In this document: positions 8,305-17,499 of the stretch, in pieces
Layout: every line of letters starts with the position of its first letter
Numbering within the stretch: the first letter of the stretch is position 1
Assembly: GCF_015751905.1 (NCBI RefSeq)
Contig: NZ_JADOUF010000001.1
Coordinates: 620,001 to 684,000, forward strand
Direction: 5' to 3'
Length of the DNA stretch: 64,000 nucleotides
Origin: Longispora fulva
GTDB taxonomy: Bacteria > Actinomycetota > Actinomycetes > Mycobacteriales > Micromonosporaceae
Notes under the pieces: generated by a model
Seen by the model: only the letters and a program-made list of their open reading frames with translations
Told to the model about the DNA's origin: nothing
Database searches by the model: none
Position numbers and translations under genes: made by a program

Positions 8305-9416
8305 GGTTGAACTCCGGTCGGCAGGCGGGCACGGACTTCGAACCGGTGCTGGGACGTGGGCCCGACGGTGAAGTCCCCACCAAGGGCCCGGACGCGGTCG
8401 CGCATGCCGATGATCCCGGACCCGTCTCCGACATCGGGCGGCCCGGCCGTCACCGGATTCGACACGACGAGCAGAATATGGCCGGCTTCATAGCCGACAG
8501 TGACGACGGCCTGGCCGGCCCCGCTGTGCCGCAGCACGTTGGTCAAGGACTCCTGGACGATCCGGTAACCGGCCAGGTCGACCGCGTCGGGCAACGCCCT
8601 GACCGAGCCCGACGTTTCCAACCGCACCCACACGCCGGCCGCGGCCATCCGCCGCCGCAGTTCATCCAGGCGCGCCAGGCCGGGCACCGGGGCGAGTTCC
8701 CCCTCTGCGCCGGACCGGCGGACGACGGCGAGGGTGGCGCGTAGCTCTGTGAGCGCCTGGCTGCTCGTGCGGCTGATGGCCTCCAGCGCGACCTCGGCCT
8801 GTTCGGGCTTCTTCGCCAGGACGTGCAAGGCGATGTCGGCCTGCATCTTGATGGCGGCGAGCCCGTGGCCGACGATGTCGTGGACCTCCTGGGCGACCCG
8901 GAACCGCTCGTCGTCGACGCTCCGCCGGATCGCCTCGGCGCGGGCCCGGGCGGCGGACTCGTGCCGCACGCGAAGGGTGAAGCCGAGGGAGAACGGGACG
9001 ACCACCCAGGCGGCGACGGGTACCACCCCCAGCAGCCCGAGCGCCGTGCCGGGGACGGCCAGGTGGATGAGCGTCAGAGCCAGCGCAGCCCCCGCGGCGG
9101 GGAGGGCTCGCGCCCAGGGTGCGTGCCGGGCGGCGCTGTAGACCGCGAGCATGAATGTGAGCAGGATGGGTCCGTAGGCGTAGCCGAGGACGAGGTACGC
9201 CGACGTGCTGGCCGCCACCACCGCGAGAACGGGCAGCGGCAGCCGTCGACGCACGGCCAACGCCAGCGCGGGCACCACGAACAGCGCGAATCCGCGGAGG
9301 TCGATCGGGACCTGGGCGCGGGAGGCGTCACCGGCGAACGCGGTTCCGCCGACTCCGGCGAGGGCCAGGGTGGCGGCCAGCACGCTGTCGGCCAGCAGCG
9401 GTCTGGTGATCCTCAC
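8301..9416 (-). CDS. Two-component sensor histidine kinase (HisKA_3/NarX-DesK type)
   Basis: 371 residues from a GTG at 9416 preceded by GAGGG; the frame is open further upstream but the membrane domain begins naturally here. Roughly five hydrophobic segments span residues 10-160, followed by a coiled linker. The dimerization/phosphotransfer helix contains QEVHDIVGHGLAAIKMQADI with the phospho-acceptor His. The HATPase region has LTNVLRHSG (N box) and GSGIIGMRDRVRALGG (G box). There is no large periplasmic sensor, so it probably senses membrane or lipid state like DesK-type kinases. It is coupled to the response regulator. Confidence 0.85.
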   Translation of the reverse strand: MRITRPLLADSVLAATLALAGVGGTAFAGDASRAQVPIDLRGFALFVVPALALAVRRRLPLPVLAVVAASTSAYLVLGYAYGPILLTFMLAVYSAARHAPWARALPAAGAALALTLIHLAVPGTALGLLGVVPVAAWVVVPFSLGFTLRVRHESAARARAEAIRRSVDDERFRVAQEVHDIVGHGLAAIKMQADIALHVLAKKPEQAEVALEAISRTSSQALTELRATLAVVRRSGAEGELAPVPGLARLDELRRRMAAAGVWVRLETSGSVRALPDAVDLAGYRIVQESLTNVLRHSGAGQAVVTVGYEAGHILLVVSNPVTAGPPDVGDGSGIIGMRDRVRALGGDFTVGPTSQHRFEVRARLPTGVQP

Positions 9417-9691
9417 CGGTGGGTCGCCCTCATCGGATCCATTCTCGCAGGCCCGTTGGCTGACGTCCGCAGGTGATCGGGACGAACCGAGCCGGGACAT
9501 GTGCGGAAATGCCCACACAGTGGACATGGCCCGCGGTCGAGGAAGGTGCCCCGACCGGCAGGCTTGACCAGCTTCGGAACATCTACCAAGCTGTGCCAGA
9601 GTTCCGGCGCCTCGCGCCGGTCCTCCCTGCCCACGTGGCCACGGTGACGATCCGCCAGCCGACGGAGTGCGGCGCGAGAGGGGACCCCGGA

Positions 9692-10411
9692 GTGCGGCGA
9701 CCACACGTGACCGGCGGACGCGACCCGATCCGCGGCGTACTCCTCGACTTCTACGGCACCCTCGTCGCCGAGGACGACCACATCATCGAGGCGATCCACG
9801 ACCAGGTCCTGGCGACGGCGCGGCACCCCGAAACGGTCACGACCGCCGAGGTGGGGACGGTGTGGTGGTCGGCCTTCCAGGAGCTGGCGGCGCGCAGCCA
9901 CGGCGGATCCTTCCGGACCCAACGCGACATCGCCGTGTCGTCCCTGGCGGACACCCTCCGGCACGTCGGCTCCACGGCGGACCCGCTGGAGGTGTGCCGA
10001 CCCCAGTTCGCCTACTGGCGTCAGCCGGATCTTCTGCCGGACACGCTGGCGTTCCTCGGCGCGCTGGACGTCCCGGTCTGTGTGGTGTCCAACATCGACC
10101 GGGGCGACCTGCTGGCGGCGCTCGAGCACACCGGGCTGAGCTTCGAGCACATCGTCACCAGTGAGGACGCCCGGTCCTACAAACCCCGACCCGAATGCTT
10201 CCTGGCCGCACTCGACGTGCTCGGTCTGCGTCCGGACGAGGTCGTCCACGTCGGCGACTCGCTGTCGGGGGACGTCACGGGAGCCAGCCGCCTGGGGATC
10301 CCCATCGCGTGGATCAACCGACGGGGCAGAACACTGCCGGAGGGGCGTTCGGTCACCCATGACCTGCCGGGCCTGGCTCCGCTGCCCGCGATCATCGCGG
10401 CCGGTCGCTGA
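9692..10411 (+). CDS. HAD-superfamily hydrolase
   Basis: 239 residues from a GTG at 9692 with GAGAGGGG upstream; the longer in-frame extension is not protein-like. All HAD motifs are visible: motif I LLDFYGTL (about 18-25; nucleophile Asp and, unusually, Tyr where the general acid Asp of DxD normally lies), motif II VSNIDRGD, motif III Lys in YKPRPECF, and motif IV VHVGDSLSGDVTGA. The DFYGT variant is common in HAD proteins of actinomycetes and does not by itself prove loss of activity. The substrate is likely a small phosphorylated metabolite. Confidence 0.8.
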   Translation: MRRPHVTGGRDPIRGVLLDFYGTLVAEDDHIIEAIHDQVLATARHPETVTTAEVGTVWWSAFQELAARSHGGSFRTQRDIAVSSLADTLRHVGSTADPLEVCRPQFAYWRQPDLLPDTLAFLGALDVPVCVVSNIDRGDLLAALEHTGLSFEHIVTSEDARSYKPRPECFLAALDVLGLRPDEVVHVGDSLSGDVTGASRLGIPIAWINRRGRTLPEGRSVTHDLPGLAPLPAIIAAGR

Positions 10412-10425
10412 CCCCACGACCGGCC
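10399..10425 (+). terminator. Hairpin overlapping the HAD hydrolase stop
   Basis: GGCCGGTCG (10399-10407) pairs with CGACCGGCC (10417-10425), 9 bp with a 9-nt loop containing the TGA at 10409-10411. Confidence 0.5.
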
Positions 10426-10686
10426 ACCCGGTCGAGCTGGAGCCGGACCTGATCCGGTGCCGCGGCGGCATCTGATCGAGTTTGATCGTTCGGTACCGGA
10501 ACCTTGACTCTGATCTGACACGGTCGCAAGCTGGCACCCACCACAGCCGCCGGACACCAGCGCTGGGCACCCGCTCAGCCGCCCCGCTGGTCAGTCGGCA
10601 CCGTGCGGCGGGACGTCCTCCGCAGGGGCACGGAGGGGCTCTGGCCACCCGTCCTCCACCATTCCCGATCCTTCAAGGAGCTCCGC

Positions 10687-13113
10687 ATGGACCCCTCCCA
10701 GCGCGTCGCCGCGCCCGCGGCGACGATCACGACCGCGGCTGGCGGCACACCCACCGGACCCGCGCGCCGGGCCCGCCGCGTGGTGGCCCTGCTCGCCACG
10801 GCGGCGACGCTGTCGGCCATCGCGGTGACGAGTACCGCGCAACCGGTCGTCGCCCTGTCGCGGACCGTCCCGAGCGACACGATCAACATCGATCATTCCT
10901 ATGCGCGCACGCCGCGGATGATCCTGCGCTCGGAGTCCTGGTCGGCCACGACGGCCGCCAGTATGAAGAGGACGGCCGACGACGCCGTCGCGACCGGGCT
11001 GGTCAGTCTGGGCTGGAACACGGTCTCGTTCGACGACACCTGGGCCGTGCGCTCCGACTGCACCGACCCGCGCGGCAACGCCGTGGTGCCCAACTGCGCG
11101 AACGGTCGCGACACGACCACCGGCAACCTCATTCCGTCGCCGGGGAAGTACCCCAACGGCCTCAAGGACGTGGGCGACTACCTGCACGCCAAGGGCATGT
11201 TCTTCGGCGTCTACGCCAGCGGCGGCAGGTACATGTGCGACTCCGGCGGGCGCGGCTCGGCCTCGCCCGGCAGCTACGACCATTTCGACACGGACTTCCG
11301 GTTCCTCGCCAGCGTCGGCGCCGACTACATCAAGCTCGACTACTGCGGCGAGCCGAACACGGGCAACCAGTGCTGCTTCACCGTCCTGGACTCCGACACC
11401 GAGATCAACACCGCGATCGAGTCGGCGCGCCGGGCGGCGACGGCGATCAACGCGATCCGCACCGACCCCGACCTTGCCAAGCGCCGGTCGATGGTGCTGA
11501 ACATCTCCGCTCCGGCGTACGCGAACTGGAGCAACGACAAGTACAACACGCCGTTGTTCCAGCGGATGATGAACAGCGTCGTGCCAGCCGGCCACGCCTA
11601 CCGGGTCGGCGGCGACGTCGGCGCGCCGGGCTGGGCGCTCACGACCAGGCTCGTCGACATGATCGAGGACCTGCGCCCGTACGGCAAGCAGGGCCACTTC
11701 CTCGACCCCGACCGGCTGTACTTCGACGACGGGGGCCTGACCACCGACAACAGGCTCGGCGGCTACGCGATGTGGGCGATGCAGAACTCCCACATGGTCG
11801 CGATGGTCAAGGGGCCGGGCGCCAACGGAGCCATCTCCGCCGCCCAGGCCGCCCTGATGAACAAGCCCGGCATCACCGAGGTCGGCCAGGACACCCTGGC
11901 GGTGCCGGCCAAGCGGGTCGCCCGAGGTTCGGGGTACGACGTGTTCGCCAAGCCGCTGAGCAACGGCGACTACGCGGTCGCGATCATGAACCGGTCGGCG
12001 ACCGCGCCGGTCACAGCCACGACGAGCGGGTCGGTCATCGGAACGTCCGCGAGGAACTTCACCCTCACCACGATCCTCGGCTCCACCACCTCGCCCGACG
12101 CGAACGGCACCTTCAGCGTCACCGTCCCGGCCGGCACGGCGGTCATGTACCGCCTGAAGGCCGCCACGACGTACGCCGCCTGGGACGGCGGAGCCAACGC
12201 CCGCAACGCCACCGCGATCACCGACGGCGACGCGCCGAACGCCGGCTCCTTCGACTCCATGGGCCGTACCCTGTCATCCGACCGGCTGGCCGACAACGCC
12301 CAACTGCCCGACGGAACCGCGCTCAGCGTCCGCGCCGGGCAGACCGTCACGGTCGGCGGCGTCGGCTACACGTGGCCGGACAGCACGTCCGGCCAGTTCG
12401 ACTCCGTCAAGCCCGTCGGGCAGACGATCCAGTACAGCTCCACCGGGTCGGTCGTGAACTTCCTCGGCGCCTCTGGCACCGGCGAGTCCGGCGGCATGAT
12501 CAGCCTCCACTACACGGACGGCACGTCCAGCACCTCGACCTGGGGATTCCCCAGCTGGAGCTGCGCGACCGCGCCGACCTACCCCGCGACGGTCGCGTTC
12601 AAGGTGTTCGGACGCAACGACACCAACGGCCCGGCGGACGCCGGAACCGGATACTGCGTCTACACCAGGTCGGTGCCGATCACGTCCGGGAAGACCCTGG
12701 CGTCGATCACGCTGCCGAACGCGCCGAACGCGCGCGTCTTCGCCATCACCGGTGGCACCGTCGTGCCGCCCGGCTGCACCGGCACCAACGGCACCGACGT
12801 CACCATCCCGGACAACGCGACGGTGAGCAGCACGATCGCGATCTCCGGCTGCACGGGCAACGCGTCGGCGACGTCCACGGCGGAGGTCCACATCGTGCAC
12901 ACCTACATCGGCGACCTGGTCGTGTCGCTGGTGGCGCCGGACGGCTCGGCGTACGTGCTGCACAACAAGGCGGGCGGCGGCACGGACGACATCAACCAGA
13001 CCTACACGGTGAACCTGTCCGGCGAGGTCCGCAACGGCACGTGGACCCTGCGGGTGCAGGACACCGCCAGCCAGGACGTCGGCCGCATCGACACGTGGAC
13101 GCTGACGCTGTAG
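10687..13113 (+). CDS. Secreted alpha-galactosidase (GH27) with C-terminal P-domain
   Basis: 808 residues. The ATG at 10687 is set by a perfect AAGGAG six bases upstream. An unusually long n-region precedes the hydrophobic core VVALLATAATLSAIAVTSTA. The GH27 TIM barrel (about 60-380) has GWNTVSFDDTW, the nucleophile Asp in YIKLDYCG (about 215-222) and a second acid in YRVGGDVGAPGW. A beta-sandwich region (about 480-690) follows. The last ~110 residues match a proprotein-convertase P-domain/subtilisin-like tail (HTYIGDLVVSLVAPDGSAYV, NGTWTLRVQDTASQDVGRID). P-domains are usually on proteases, so their use here is a notable but known type of modular fusion. A hairpin terminator follows. Confidence 0.88.
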   Translation: MDPSQRVAAPAATITTAAGGTPTGPARRARRVVALLATAATLSAIAVTSTAQPVVALSRTVPSDTINIDHSYARTPRMILRSESWSATTAASMKRTADDAVATGLVSLGWNTVSFDDTWAVRSDCTDPRGNAVVPNCANGRDTTTGNLIPSPGKYPNGLKDVGDYLHAKGMFFGVYASGGRYMCDSGGRGSASPGSYDHFDTDFRFLASVGADYIKLDYCGEPNTGNQCCFTVLDSDTEINTAIESARRAATAINAIRTDPDLAKRRSMVLNISAPAYANWSNDKYNTPLFQRMMNSVVPAGHAYRVGGDVGAPGWALTTRLVDMIEDLRPYGKQGHFLDPDRLYFDDGGLTTDNRLGGYAMWAMQNSHMVAMVKGPGANGAISAAQAALMNKPGITEVGQDTLAVPAKRVARGSGYDVFAKPLSNGDYAVAIMNRSATAPVTATTSGSVIGTSARNFTLTTILGSTTSPDANGTFSVTVPAGTAVMYRLKAATTYAAWDGGANARNATAITDGDAPNAGSFDSMGRTLSSDRLADNAQLPDGTALSVRAGQTVTVGGVGYTWPDSTSGQFDSVKPVGQTIQYSSTGSVVNFLGASGTGESGGMISLHYTDGTSSTSTWGFPSWSCATAPTYPATVAFKVFGRNDTNGPADAGTGYCVYTRSVPITSGKTLASITLPNAPNARVFAITGGTVVPPGCTGTNGTDVTIPDNATVSSTIAISGCTGNASATSTAEVHIVHTYIGDLVVSLVAPDGSAYVLHNKAGGGTDDINQTYTVNLSGEVRNGTWTLRVQDTASQDVGRIDTWTLTL

Positions 13114-13128
13114 GCGATCCGCTGATCG

Positions 13129-13178
13129 AAGGCCCCGCAGTTCGCGCCGGACCGCTGACCGGCCGAATGCGGGGCCTT
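13129..13178 (+). terminator. Hairpin terminator after alpha-galactosidase
   Basis: AAGGCCCCGCA (13129-13139) pairs perfectly with TGCGGGGCCTT (13168-13178), 15 bp after the stop. Confidence 0.75.
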
Positions 13179-13255
13179 GGCGTCCGGCCCGGCGGGGGGT
13201 CGCCGCGCCCGGCCGGCCTGAGTGGCCGCTTCCACAAGGGTCCGACGCGATCCGC

Positions 13256-13546
13256 TCAGTCGGGCGCCAGGTCCTCGTCCTCGTCCTCGTCGACGGGAAG
13301 GTCCGGGGGCGTGGGCACCGGCGATGGCCCGGAACCGCCCCGCGTCGGCGCGGGTGTCGGGGAGCTCCTGGGCCGTTCCGTCAGCCGGGTCAGGTCCCTG
13401 GCCTGTCGCTCGGTGACCGGTACCTGCCTGACCACCGGCGGATCGGCGGCCGGACGGGGCGGCTTCGCCATGGCGAGGCTGACGGTCAGGAAGCCGCCGG
13501 CCGCCAGCGCCACGGTGACCTTGACGGCCAGGGGGATCCACCGCAT
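13256..13546 (-). CDS. Small membrane-anchored protein with polyacidic C-terminal tail
   Basis: 96 residues. The ATG overlaps the stop of the ATP-grasp gene by one base (TGATG), so it is translated by coupling as the third gene of the operon. It has one N-terminal signal-anchor (about 4-26, IPLAVKVTVALAAGGFLTV), a basic and proline-rich middle, and ends with the acidic run DLPVDEDEDEDLAPD. No known domain was recognised. The acidic tail next to a RimK-like ligase gene suggests it could be the ligase acceptor, because RimK extends acidic C-termini. That is an inference from context. Confidence 0.6.
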   Translation of the reverse strand: MRWIPLAVKVTVALAAGGFLTVSLAMAKPPRPAADPPVVRQVPVTERQARDLTRLTERPRSSPTPAPTRGGSGPSPVPTPPDLPVDEDEDEDLAPD

Positions 13547-14409
13547 CAGCGCCTCCCCGTGCCGGTGCCGGCGGCCATCAGGCCGTGGCCGGTGACGTTC
13601 TGGATCTGCAGGCCGGGTCGGGCGTTGACCTCCAGGATCAACGGTCCCCGTTCGGCGTCGACGACGATGTCCGCGCCCAGGTACCGCAGCCCCGTCGCCG
13701 CGGCGCACCGGCGCGCGGCGTCGAGCACGTGCGGCCAGTACGGCACGGCCGCGCCGATCAGCCGTTCCGCGGTGTCGGGGTGGTTCTCGGTCGGTTCCTT
13801 GCCGACCAGCGCGTGGGTGATCCGGCCGGTGTCCAGGTCCACGGCGGCGCCGATCGCGCGTTGGTGCAGGTTGGCCCGGCCGCCGCTGAACCGGGTGGGC
13901 AGCCGGAGCATCGCCAGCCGGGGTTCGTCGCCGACGCAGATCACTCGGATGTCGGGCAGGCCCTGGTGCGACAGCCGGGCCAGGTCCGGGTGCGCGCGGA
14001 TCAGCGGCTCGAACAGGGCCCAGTCGCTGGGCCGGGGCGAGTACTCACCGTCCAGGATCCGGCGCAGCTGCTCGACCACCATGTCCCGGGTGACGGGCCG
14101 GCCGGAGGAGGAGCGCCAGCCGCCGCGTCCCCGGCCGAAGGACAGCATGATGCCGCTGCCGCCCAGGCCCTGGTTCGGCTTCAGGGCCCAGCAGTCCGGC
14201 AACCCGTCCCAGTCCAGGGTCGCGATCTCCCGTCGGGAGCGCAGCAGGCCGAGGGTGGGCGAGGTCGGCGCGCCGGCCGCCGTGAGCGCCTGCTTGGTCG
14301 CGTACTTGTTGTTGACCAGCCGGATGGCCTCGGCCGGGTTCTCCCGGGCGATCCGGGCGTTGCGGCGGTTCATGCCCAGGACCGCGTCCCAGCCGCGCAG
14401 CCGGATCAT
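13546..14409 (-). CDS. RimK-like ATP-grasp amidoligase (alpha-L-glutamate-ligase-like)
   Basis: 287 residues starting at an ATG that overlaps the upstream gene stop by 4 nt (ATGA). ATP-grasp landmarks: the N-terminal NNKYATKQAL (about 36-45), nucleotide-loop motif CWALKPNQGLGGSGIML (about 78-95), FEPLIRAHPDL, and the Mg-binding C-terminal LILEVNARPGLQIQN (about 262-277). The family ligates amino acids to carboxylates using ATP. It corresponds to the alpha-L-glutamate-ligase-like proteins known to co-occur with retropepsin-like and 7TM membrane proteins; that partner set is present here. Physiological substrate unknown. Confidence 0.82.
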   Translation of the reverse strand: MIRLRGWDAVLGMNRRNARIARENPAEAIRLVNNKYATKQALTAAGAPTSPTLGLLRSRREIATLDWDGLPDCWALKPNQGLGGSGIMLSFGRGRGGWRSSSGRPVTRDMVVEQLRRILDGEYSPRPSDWALFEPLIRAHPDLARLSHQGLPDIRVICVGDEPRLAMLRLPTRFSGGRANLHQRAIGAAVDLDTGRITHALVGKEPTENHPDTAERLIGAAVPYWPHVLDAARRCAAATGLRYLGADIVVDAERGPLILEVNARPGLQIQNVTGHGLMAAGTGTGRR

Positions 14410-15548
14410 GACGTCACGCCCTGGGACCGGGCGGTGGGGGTGAACCGCAGCAGCTCGGTCAGCCGCAGGCCACGGTACGTGCCGACCACCGCCGTCCACA
14501 CCGCGCACACCACCGCCAGTTGCAGCGGCACCGCTTCGGCGACGTGCCGCACGTACGGGGTGAGCATCAGCAGGGCCACCAGGATGGCCGCCCCGACGGT
14601 GAGGGCCGCGCCGACCGCCGCGGCGCGTACCCCGTCGAGGTCCCACTGCTCCCACAGCCGCTCGGTGATGATCGCGGTGACCACCACCGGCAGGGTGGTT
14701 CCGAACGAGTCGGCGAGGTCGGCGGCGCCCAACGCCAACTGGGTACCGATCAGCCCGGTGGTGACCACGCCGATCAGCACGCCGAGCCGGGCGACCCGGG
14801 GCAGGTGCAGCCGGCGCAGCAGGGGCTGCACGACGAAGCCGAGCGCGAACATCACCGCCGTGAGGGCGAGCCCCAGGGGCAGGCCGGACTGCGCGTACGC
14901 CAGGGCCAGCAGCACCGGGCTGAACGTGCCCAGCGTGTTCAGCCCGACGACGACCCGTAGCAGCACGATCAGCAGGGCCGCGAGCGGCAGCAGCGCCATC
15001 AGGGACACCGCGTCGATCGACGGGGCCTTGGCGAAAAGGATCCGCACCGCCGAGGGGGCCACGGCCGCGTCGGGCCGGGTCAGCAGCCGTTTGCCGACGG
15101 CCACCTGGAAGCCCTGGACGTCCTGGCGGCCCAGCAGCACCGGGGTCTCCCGTTTGGCGCGGCTGTTCACGTTCACCTGGGTCACGAACGACCTGCCGGC
15201 CAGTTGCAGCGCGGCGTCGACGACAGGGCGTTCCTCCCGGCCGAGGGCGGAGGCCACCGTCACCCGGGGCGCGTGCGCCAGGTCGAAGCCGAGGTCGCGG
15301 GCCAGGGCGGTGTCCATCGACGAGGTGGACGCCCCGGTGTCGATGATCGCGAGCGCTTCCACGGTCCGGCCGGTCGGCCCGGTGATCCGGACCATCTCCC
15401 GCTCGCCCACGGTGTGCTGGGACCTCGACAGGGACCGGGTGGGGGAGGCGAGCACCGCGAGAACCAGGATGCCCAGTCCCAGGGTCGCCGCGAGGACCTT
15501 GAGCACCACGGGCACCCGCCGACCTCCGGCACTGTCACGCCAACCCAT
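14406..15548 (-). CDS. Retropepsin-like aspartic peptidase domain fused to a 7TM domain
   Basis: 380 residues from the ATG at 15548, which has GAAAGGG upstream (an ATG 21 bp earlier is also in frame). One N-terminal membrane helix (about 13-34), an extracytoplasmic retropepsin/RimB-like domain (about 48-150) with the aspartic-protease signature IIDTGASTSS (Asp70) and the second-strand VLLGRQDV, then about seven hydrophobic helices (about 168-365) containing the loop GLNTLGTFSPVLLALAY. The 7TM part resembles the module usually fused to an inactive transglutaminase in ATP-grasp operons. Here the peptidase takes that place. It is first in a coupled three-gene operon with the ligase. Confidence 0.75.
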   Translation of the reverse strand: MGWRDSAGGRRVPVVLKVLAATLGLGILVLAVLASPTRSLSRSQHTVGEREMVRITGPTGRTVEALAIIDTGASTSSMDTALARDLGFDLAHAPRVTVASALGREERPVVDAALQLAGRSFVTQVNVNSRAKRETPVLLGRQDVQGFQVAVGKRLLTRPDAAVAPSAVRILFAKAPSIDAVSLMALLPLAALLIVLLRVVVGLNTLGTFSPVLLALAYAQSGLPLGLALTAVMFALGFVVQPLLRRLHLPRVARLGVLIGVVTTGLIGTQLALGAADLADSFGTTLPVVVTAIITERLWEQWDLDGVRAAAVGAALTVGAAILVALLMLTPYVRHVAEAVPLQLAVVCAVWTAVVGTYRGLRLTELLRFTPTARSQGVTS

Positions 15549-15687
15549 GTTCGCCCTTTCGCCGGCCATCCGTCCCGGTCGAGGATCCGGGAGGGCGGGG
15601 AGCCCGCGGTAGTGACGATCGTCTGGAGGTGCCCGACGAAAGTCGAGAGCGTTCGACGGGTACCGCCGCCGCGGCGCTCCCCGCCGG

Positions 15688-16347
15688 TCAGTCCACCGCG
15701 TTGCGTGCGGGGCCGAGGCGGTGGGCGTGGCTCATCACGGTCGCGAAGCTGAATCCGGCCACCTGCCAGAACCACACGCTGGTGACGGCGAAGCCGATCC
15801 CGCCGGCCAGCAGGCCCAGCAGTGACACTGCGAGGCTGGTCAGGGCGATGCCCCAGGCCCGCCAGTACCCGGCCCCGCAGGCGGCGACCCGGCGCAGCGC
15901 GCGGACCGGTCGGAGCAGCTCGGCGACGTCGAACGCGAGGCAGTAGTGGGTCATGAACCCGGGGATCGCGGCCACGGCGACCGTGAACAGCACGCCTCCG
16001 GCCACGGCGACCACGACGCTGTCCCCGTACAGACCGGCGGCCAGCAGCACGCCGCCGGGCGCGGTGTAGCAGACCATCGCGCCGGCGGTGATCAGCCCGT
16101 GCCGCAGCAGACGGCCCGGGTGCCGCCAGCCCGGGAACGCCGGCTGGCCGTGCTGGAGACGGTGGACCACCTGGACCCGGTGCCCGAGGTTGAGCAGCCA
16201 CCCGACGACCGGCACCAGCAGCCACGCCGCCCCGATCAGCACGTCGACGCGAGCGGCGCGTTCGGCGATCGGGAACCACAGCGACGTCCGCAGCCTCAGC
16301 GGCCCACCCAGGCCGGCCGGGGCCGCCGGCGGGACGTGATCTGCCAT
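15688..16347 (-). CDS. DUF4013-like multi-pass membrane protein
   Basis: 219 residues from the ATG at 16347; an in-frame ATG at 16392 is possible, and the only Shine-Dalgarno-like AAAGGGG is 11 bases from the chosen start. About five membrane helices. The segment LIGAAWLLVPVVGWLLNLGH followed by RVVH-like and PAFPGWRHPGRLLRHGL matches the DUF4013 pattern of glycine-rich helix then cytosolic loop with P-x-W. The function of the family is unknown. It lies 140 bp from the peptidase/ATP-grasp operon on the same strand, so co-transcription is possible. Confidence 0.65.
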   Translation of the reverse strand: MADHVPPAAPAGLGGPLRLRTSLWFPIAERAARVDVLIGAAWLLVPVVGWLLNLGHRVQVVHRLQHGQPAFPGWRHPGRLLRHGLITAGAMVCYTAPGGVLLAAGLYGDSVVVAVAGGVLFTVAVAAIPGFMTHYCLAFDVAELLRPVRALRRVAACGAGYWRAWGIALTSLAVSLLGLLAGGIGFAVTSVWFWQVAGFSFATVMSHAHRLGPARNAVD

Positions 16348-16500
16348 CGGGACAGTGTCCCCTTTCCTGACATCGCCCACCAGGCCGCCCACCTGCCCGC
16401 CCGTCCCGGACCTGGGCCATAGCCGGATGATCAGGAAAAATGAGGATGGAGCCGGGTGATCCCGGTGGCATCATGTGAGAGGTTCTACAAGGAGGCGGTC

Positions 16501-17499
16501 ATGGCGGAATCGGTTCTGCGGAGCGTGGCCGCCGAGGCGGCCACGATGCCCGAGCTCGGCGAGGCGCTGTCCGCCCAGCTCCAGCGGCACGTGCCGCACG
16601 ACGGCTACATTCTCGCCGGCCTCGATCCGGCCAGCGGGATCGGATGCCTGATAGCCAGGCGGAACTGCTACTCACCCGCTGCCCGGTACCGGTTGGAGGT
16701 CGACGGCGGCGGAGCCGACCCGCACCGCTGGGACGACCTGTTCGCTGGCGGCTGCCCGGTCGCGGTGAAGGGGTCGGGCTTCACGGACGAGAGCCGCGAC
16801 GGGTTCCTGCACGGGCTGATGGCCGAGGAGGGCTTCGGCGCGGAGCTGTGCCTGGCGCTGGTCGAACGGGGCGTGCCCAGGGGCGGGCTGCTGCTGCTCC
16901 GCGAACGCGGCCGGCAGCCGTTCCAGGAGACGGAGGCGGACGCGGCCGCCCGGCTCGCCGGGGAGCTGGCCGCCTCGGTCCGGTGTTTCGTCGCGGGGCG
17001 GCTCCTGCGCCCCCCTGTGCCCGCCGCCCCGCCCGGAGTGGTCCTGGTGGGCCCGGACCACCGGATCCGCGCCGCCACCCCGGCGGGGCGGGACTGGCTG
17101 CGCGTCCTGCAGCGCGAGACGGCGGTGGGCGACGACGAGCTGGACAGCATGATGCTCCCCGTCGCGCTGGCCGCCCAGGGTCGGCCGACCGTCACCCGGG
17201 TGCCGACCTCGGTCGGTTGGGTGGTGGTGGACGGCCAGTCCGTGGACGGTACCGGCGATGTCGCGGTCACGATCGGGCTCGCCGGGGGCGCGACGCTGCT
17301 CCCCGCGGTCGCCGGCTGGTACCGGATCACCGCCCGCGAACGGGCGGTCGTCGAGCAGGCCCTGCTCGGGCTGCCCGTCAAGCAGATCGCCCGCCGGCTC
17401 GACCTGTCGCCCCACACGGTGAACGACTATTTCCGGACGATCTACCGCAAAACCTACGTGACCAGCCGAGAGGAACTGGTCTCCGCCCTGTCCGTCTGA
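16501..17499 (+). CDS. LuxR-family transcriptional regulator with N-terminal sensor-like domain
   Basis: 332 residues. The ATG at 16501 is fixed by AAGGAGG six bases upstream. The first ~190 residues look like a GAF-type sensor domain (HVPHDGYILAGLDPASGIG, ALVERGVPRGGLLLLRERG). The C-terminal LuxR HTH (about 275-330) reads ITARERAVVEQALLGLPVKQ then IARRLDLSPHTVNDYFRTIY. There is no receiver domain, so it is not a response regulator. It is divergent from the DUF4013-like gene and may regulate it. Confidence 0.8.
   Translation: MAESVLRSVAAEAATMPELGEALSAQLQRHVPHDGYILAGLDPASGIGCLIARRNCYSPAARYRLEVDGGGADPHRWDDLFAGGCPVAVKGSGFTDESRDGFLHGLMAEEGFGAELCLALVERGVPRGGLLLLRERGRQPFQETEADAAARLAGELAASVRCFVAGRLLRPPVPAAPPGVVLVGPDHRIRAATPAGRDWLRVLQRETAVGDDELDSMMLPVALAAQGRPTVTRVPTSVGWVVVDGQSVDGTGDVAVTIGLAGGATLLPAVAGWYRITARERAVVEQALLGLPVKQIARRLDLSPHTVNDYFRTIYRKTYVTSREELVSALSV

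Noticed and set aside
10482-13595. 1037-codon plus-strand ORF over the alpha-galactosidase
   Set aside because: Arg/His/Pro-rich shadow of the true frame, which has a signal peptide, GH27 motifs and AAGGAG start.
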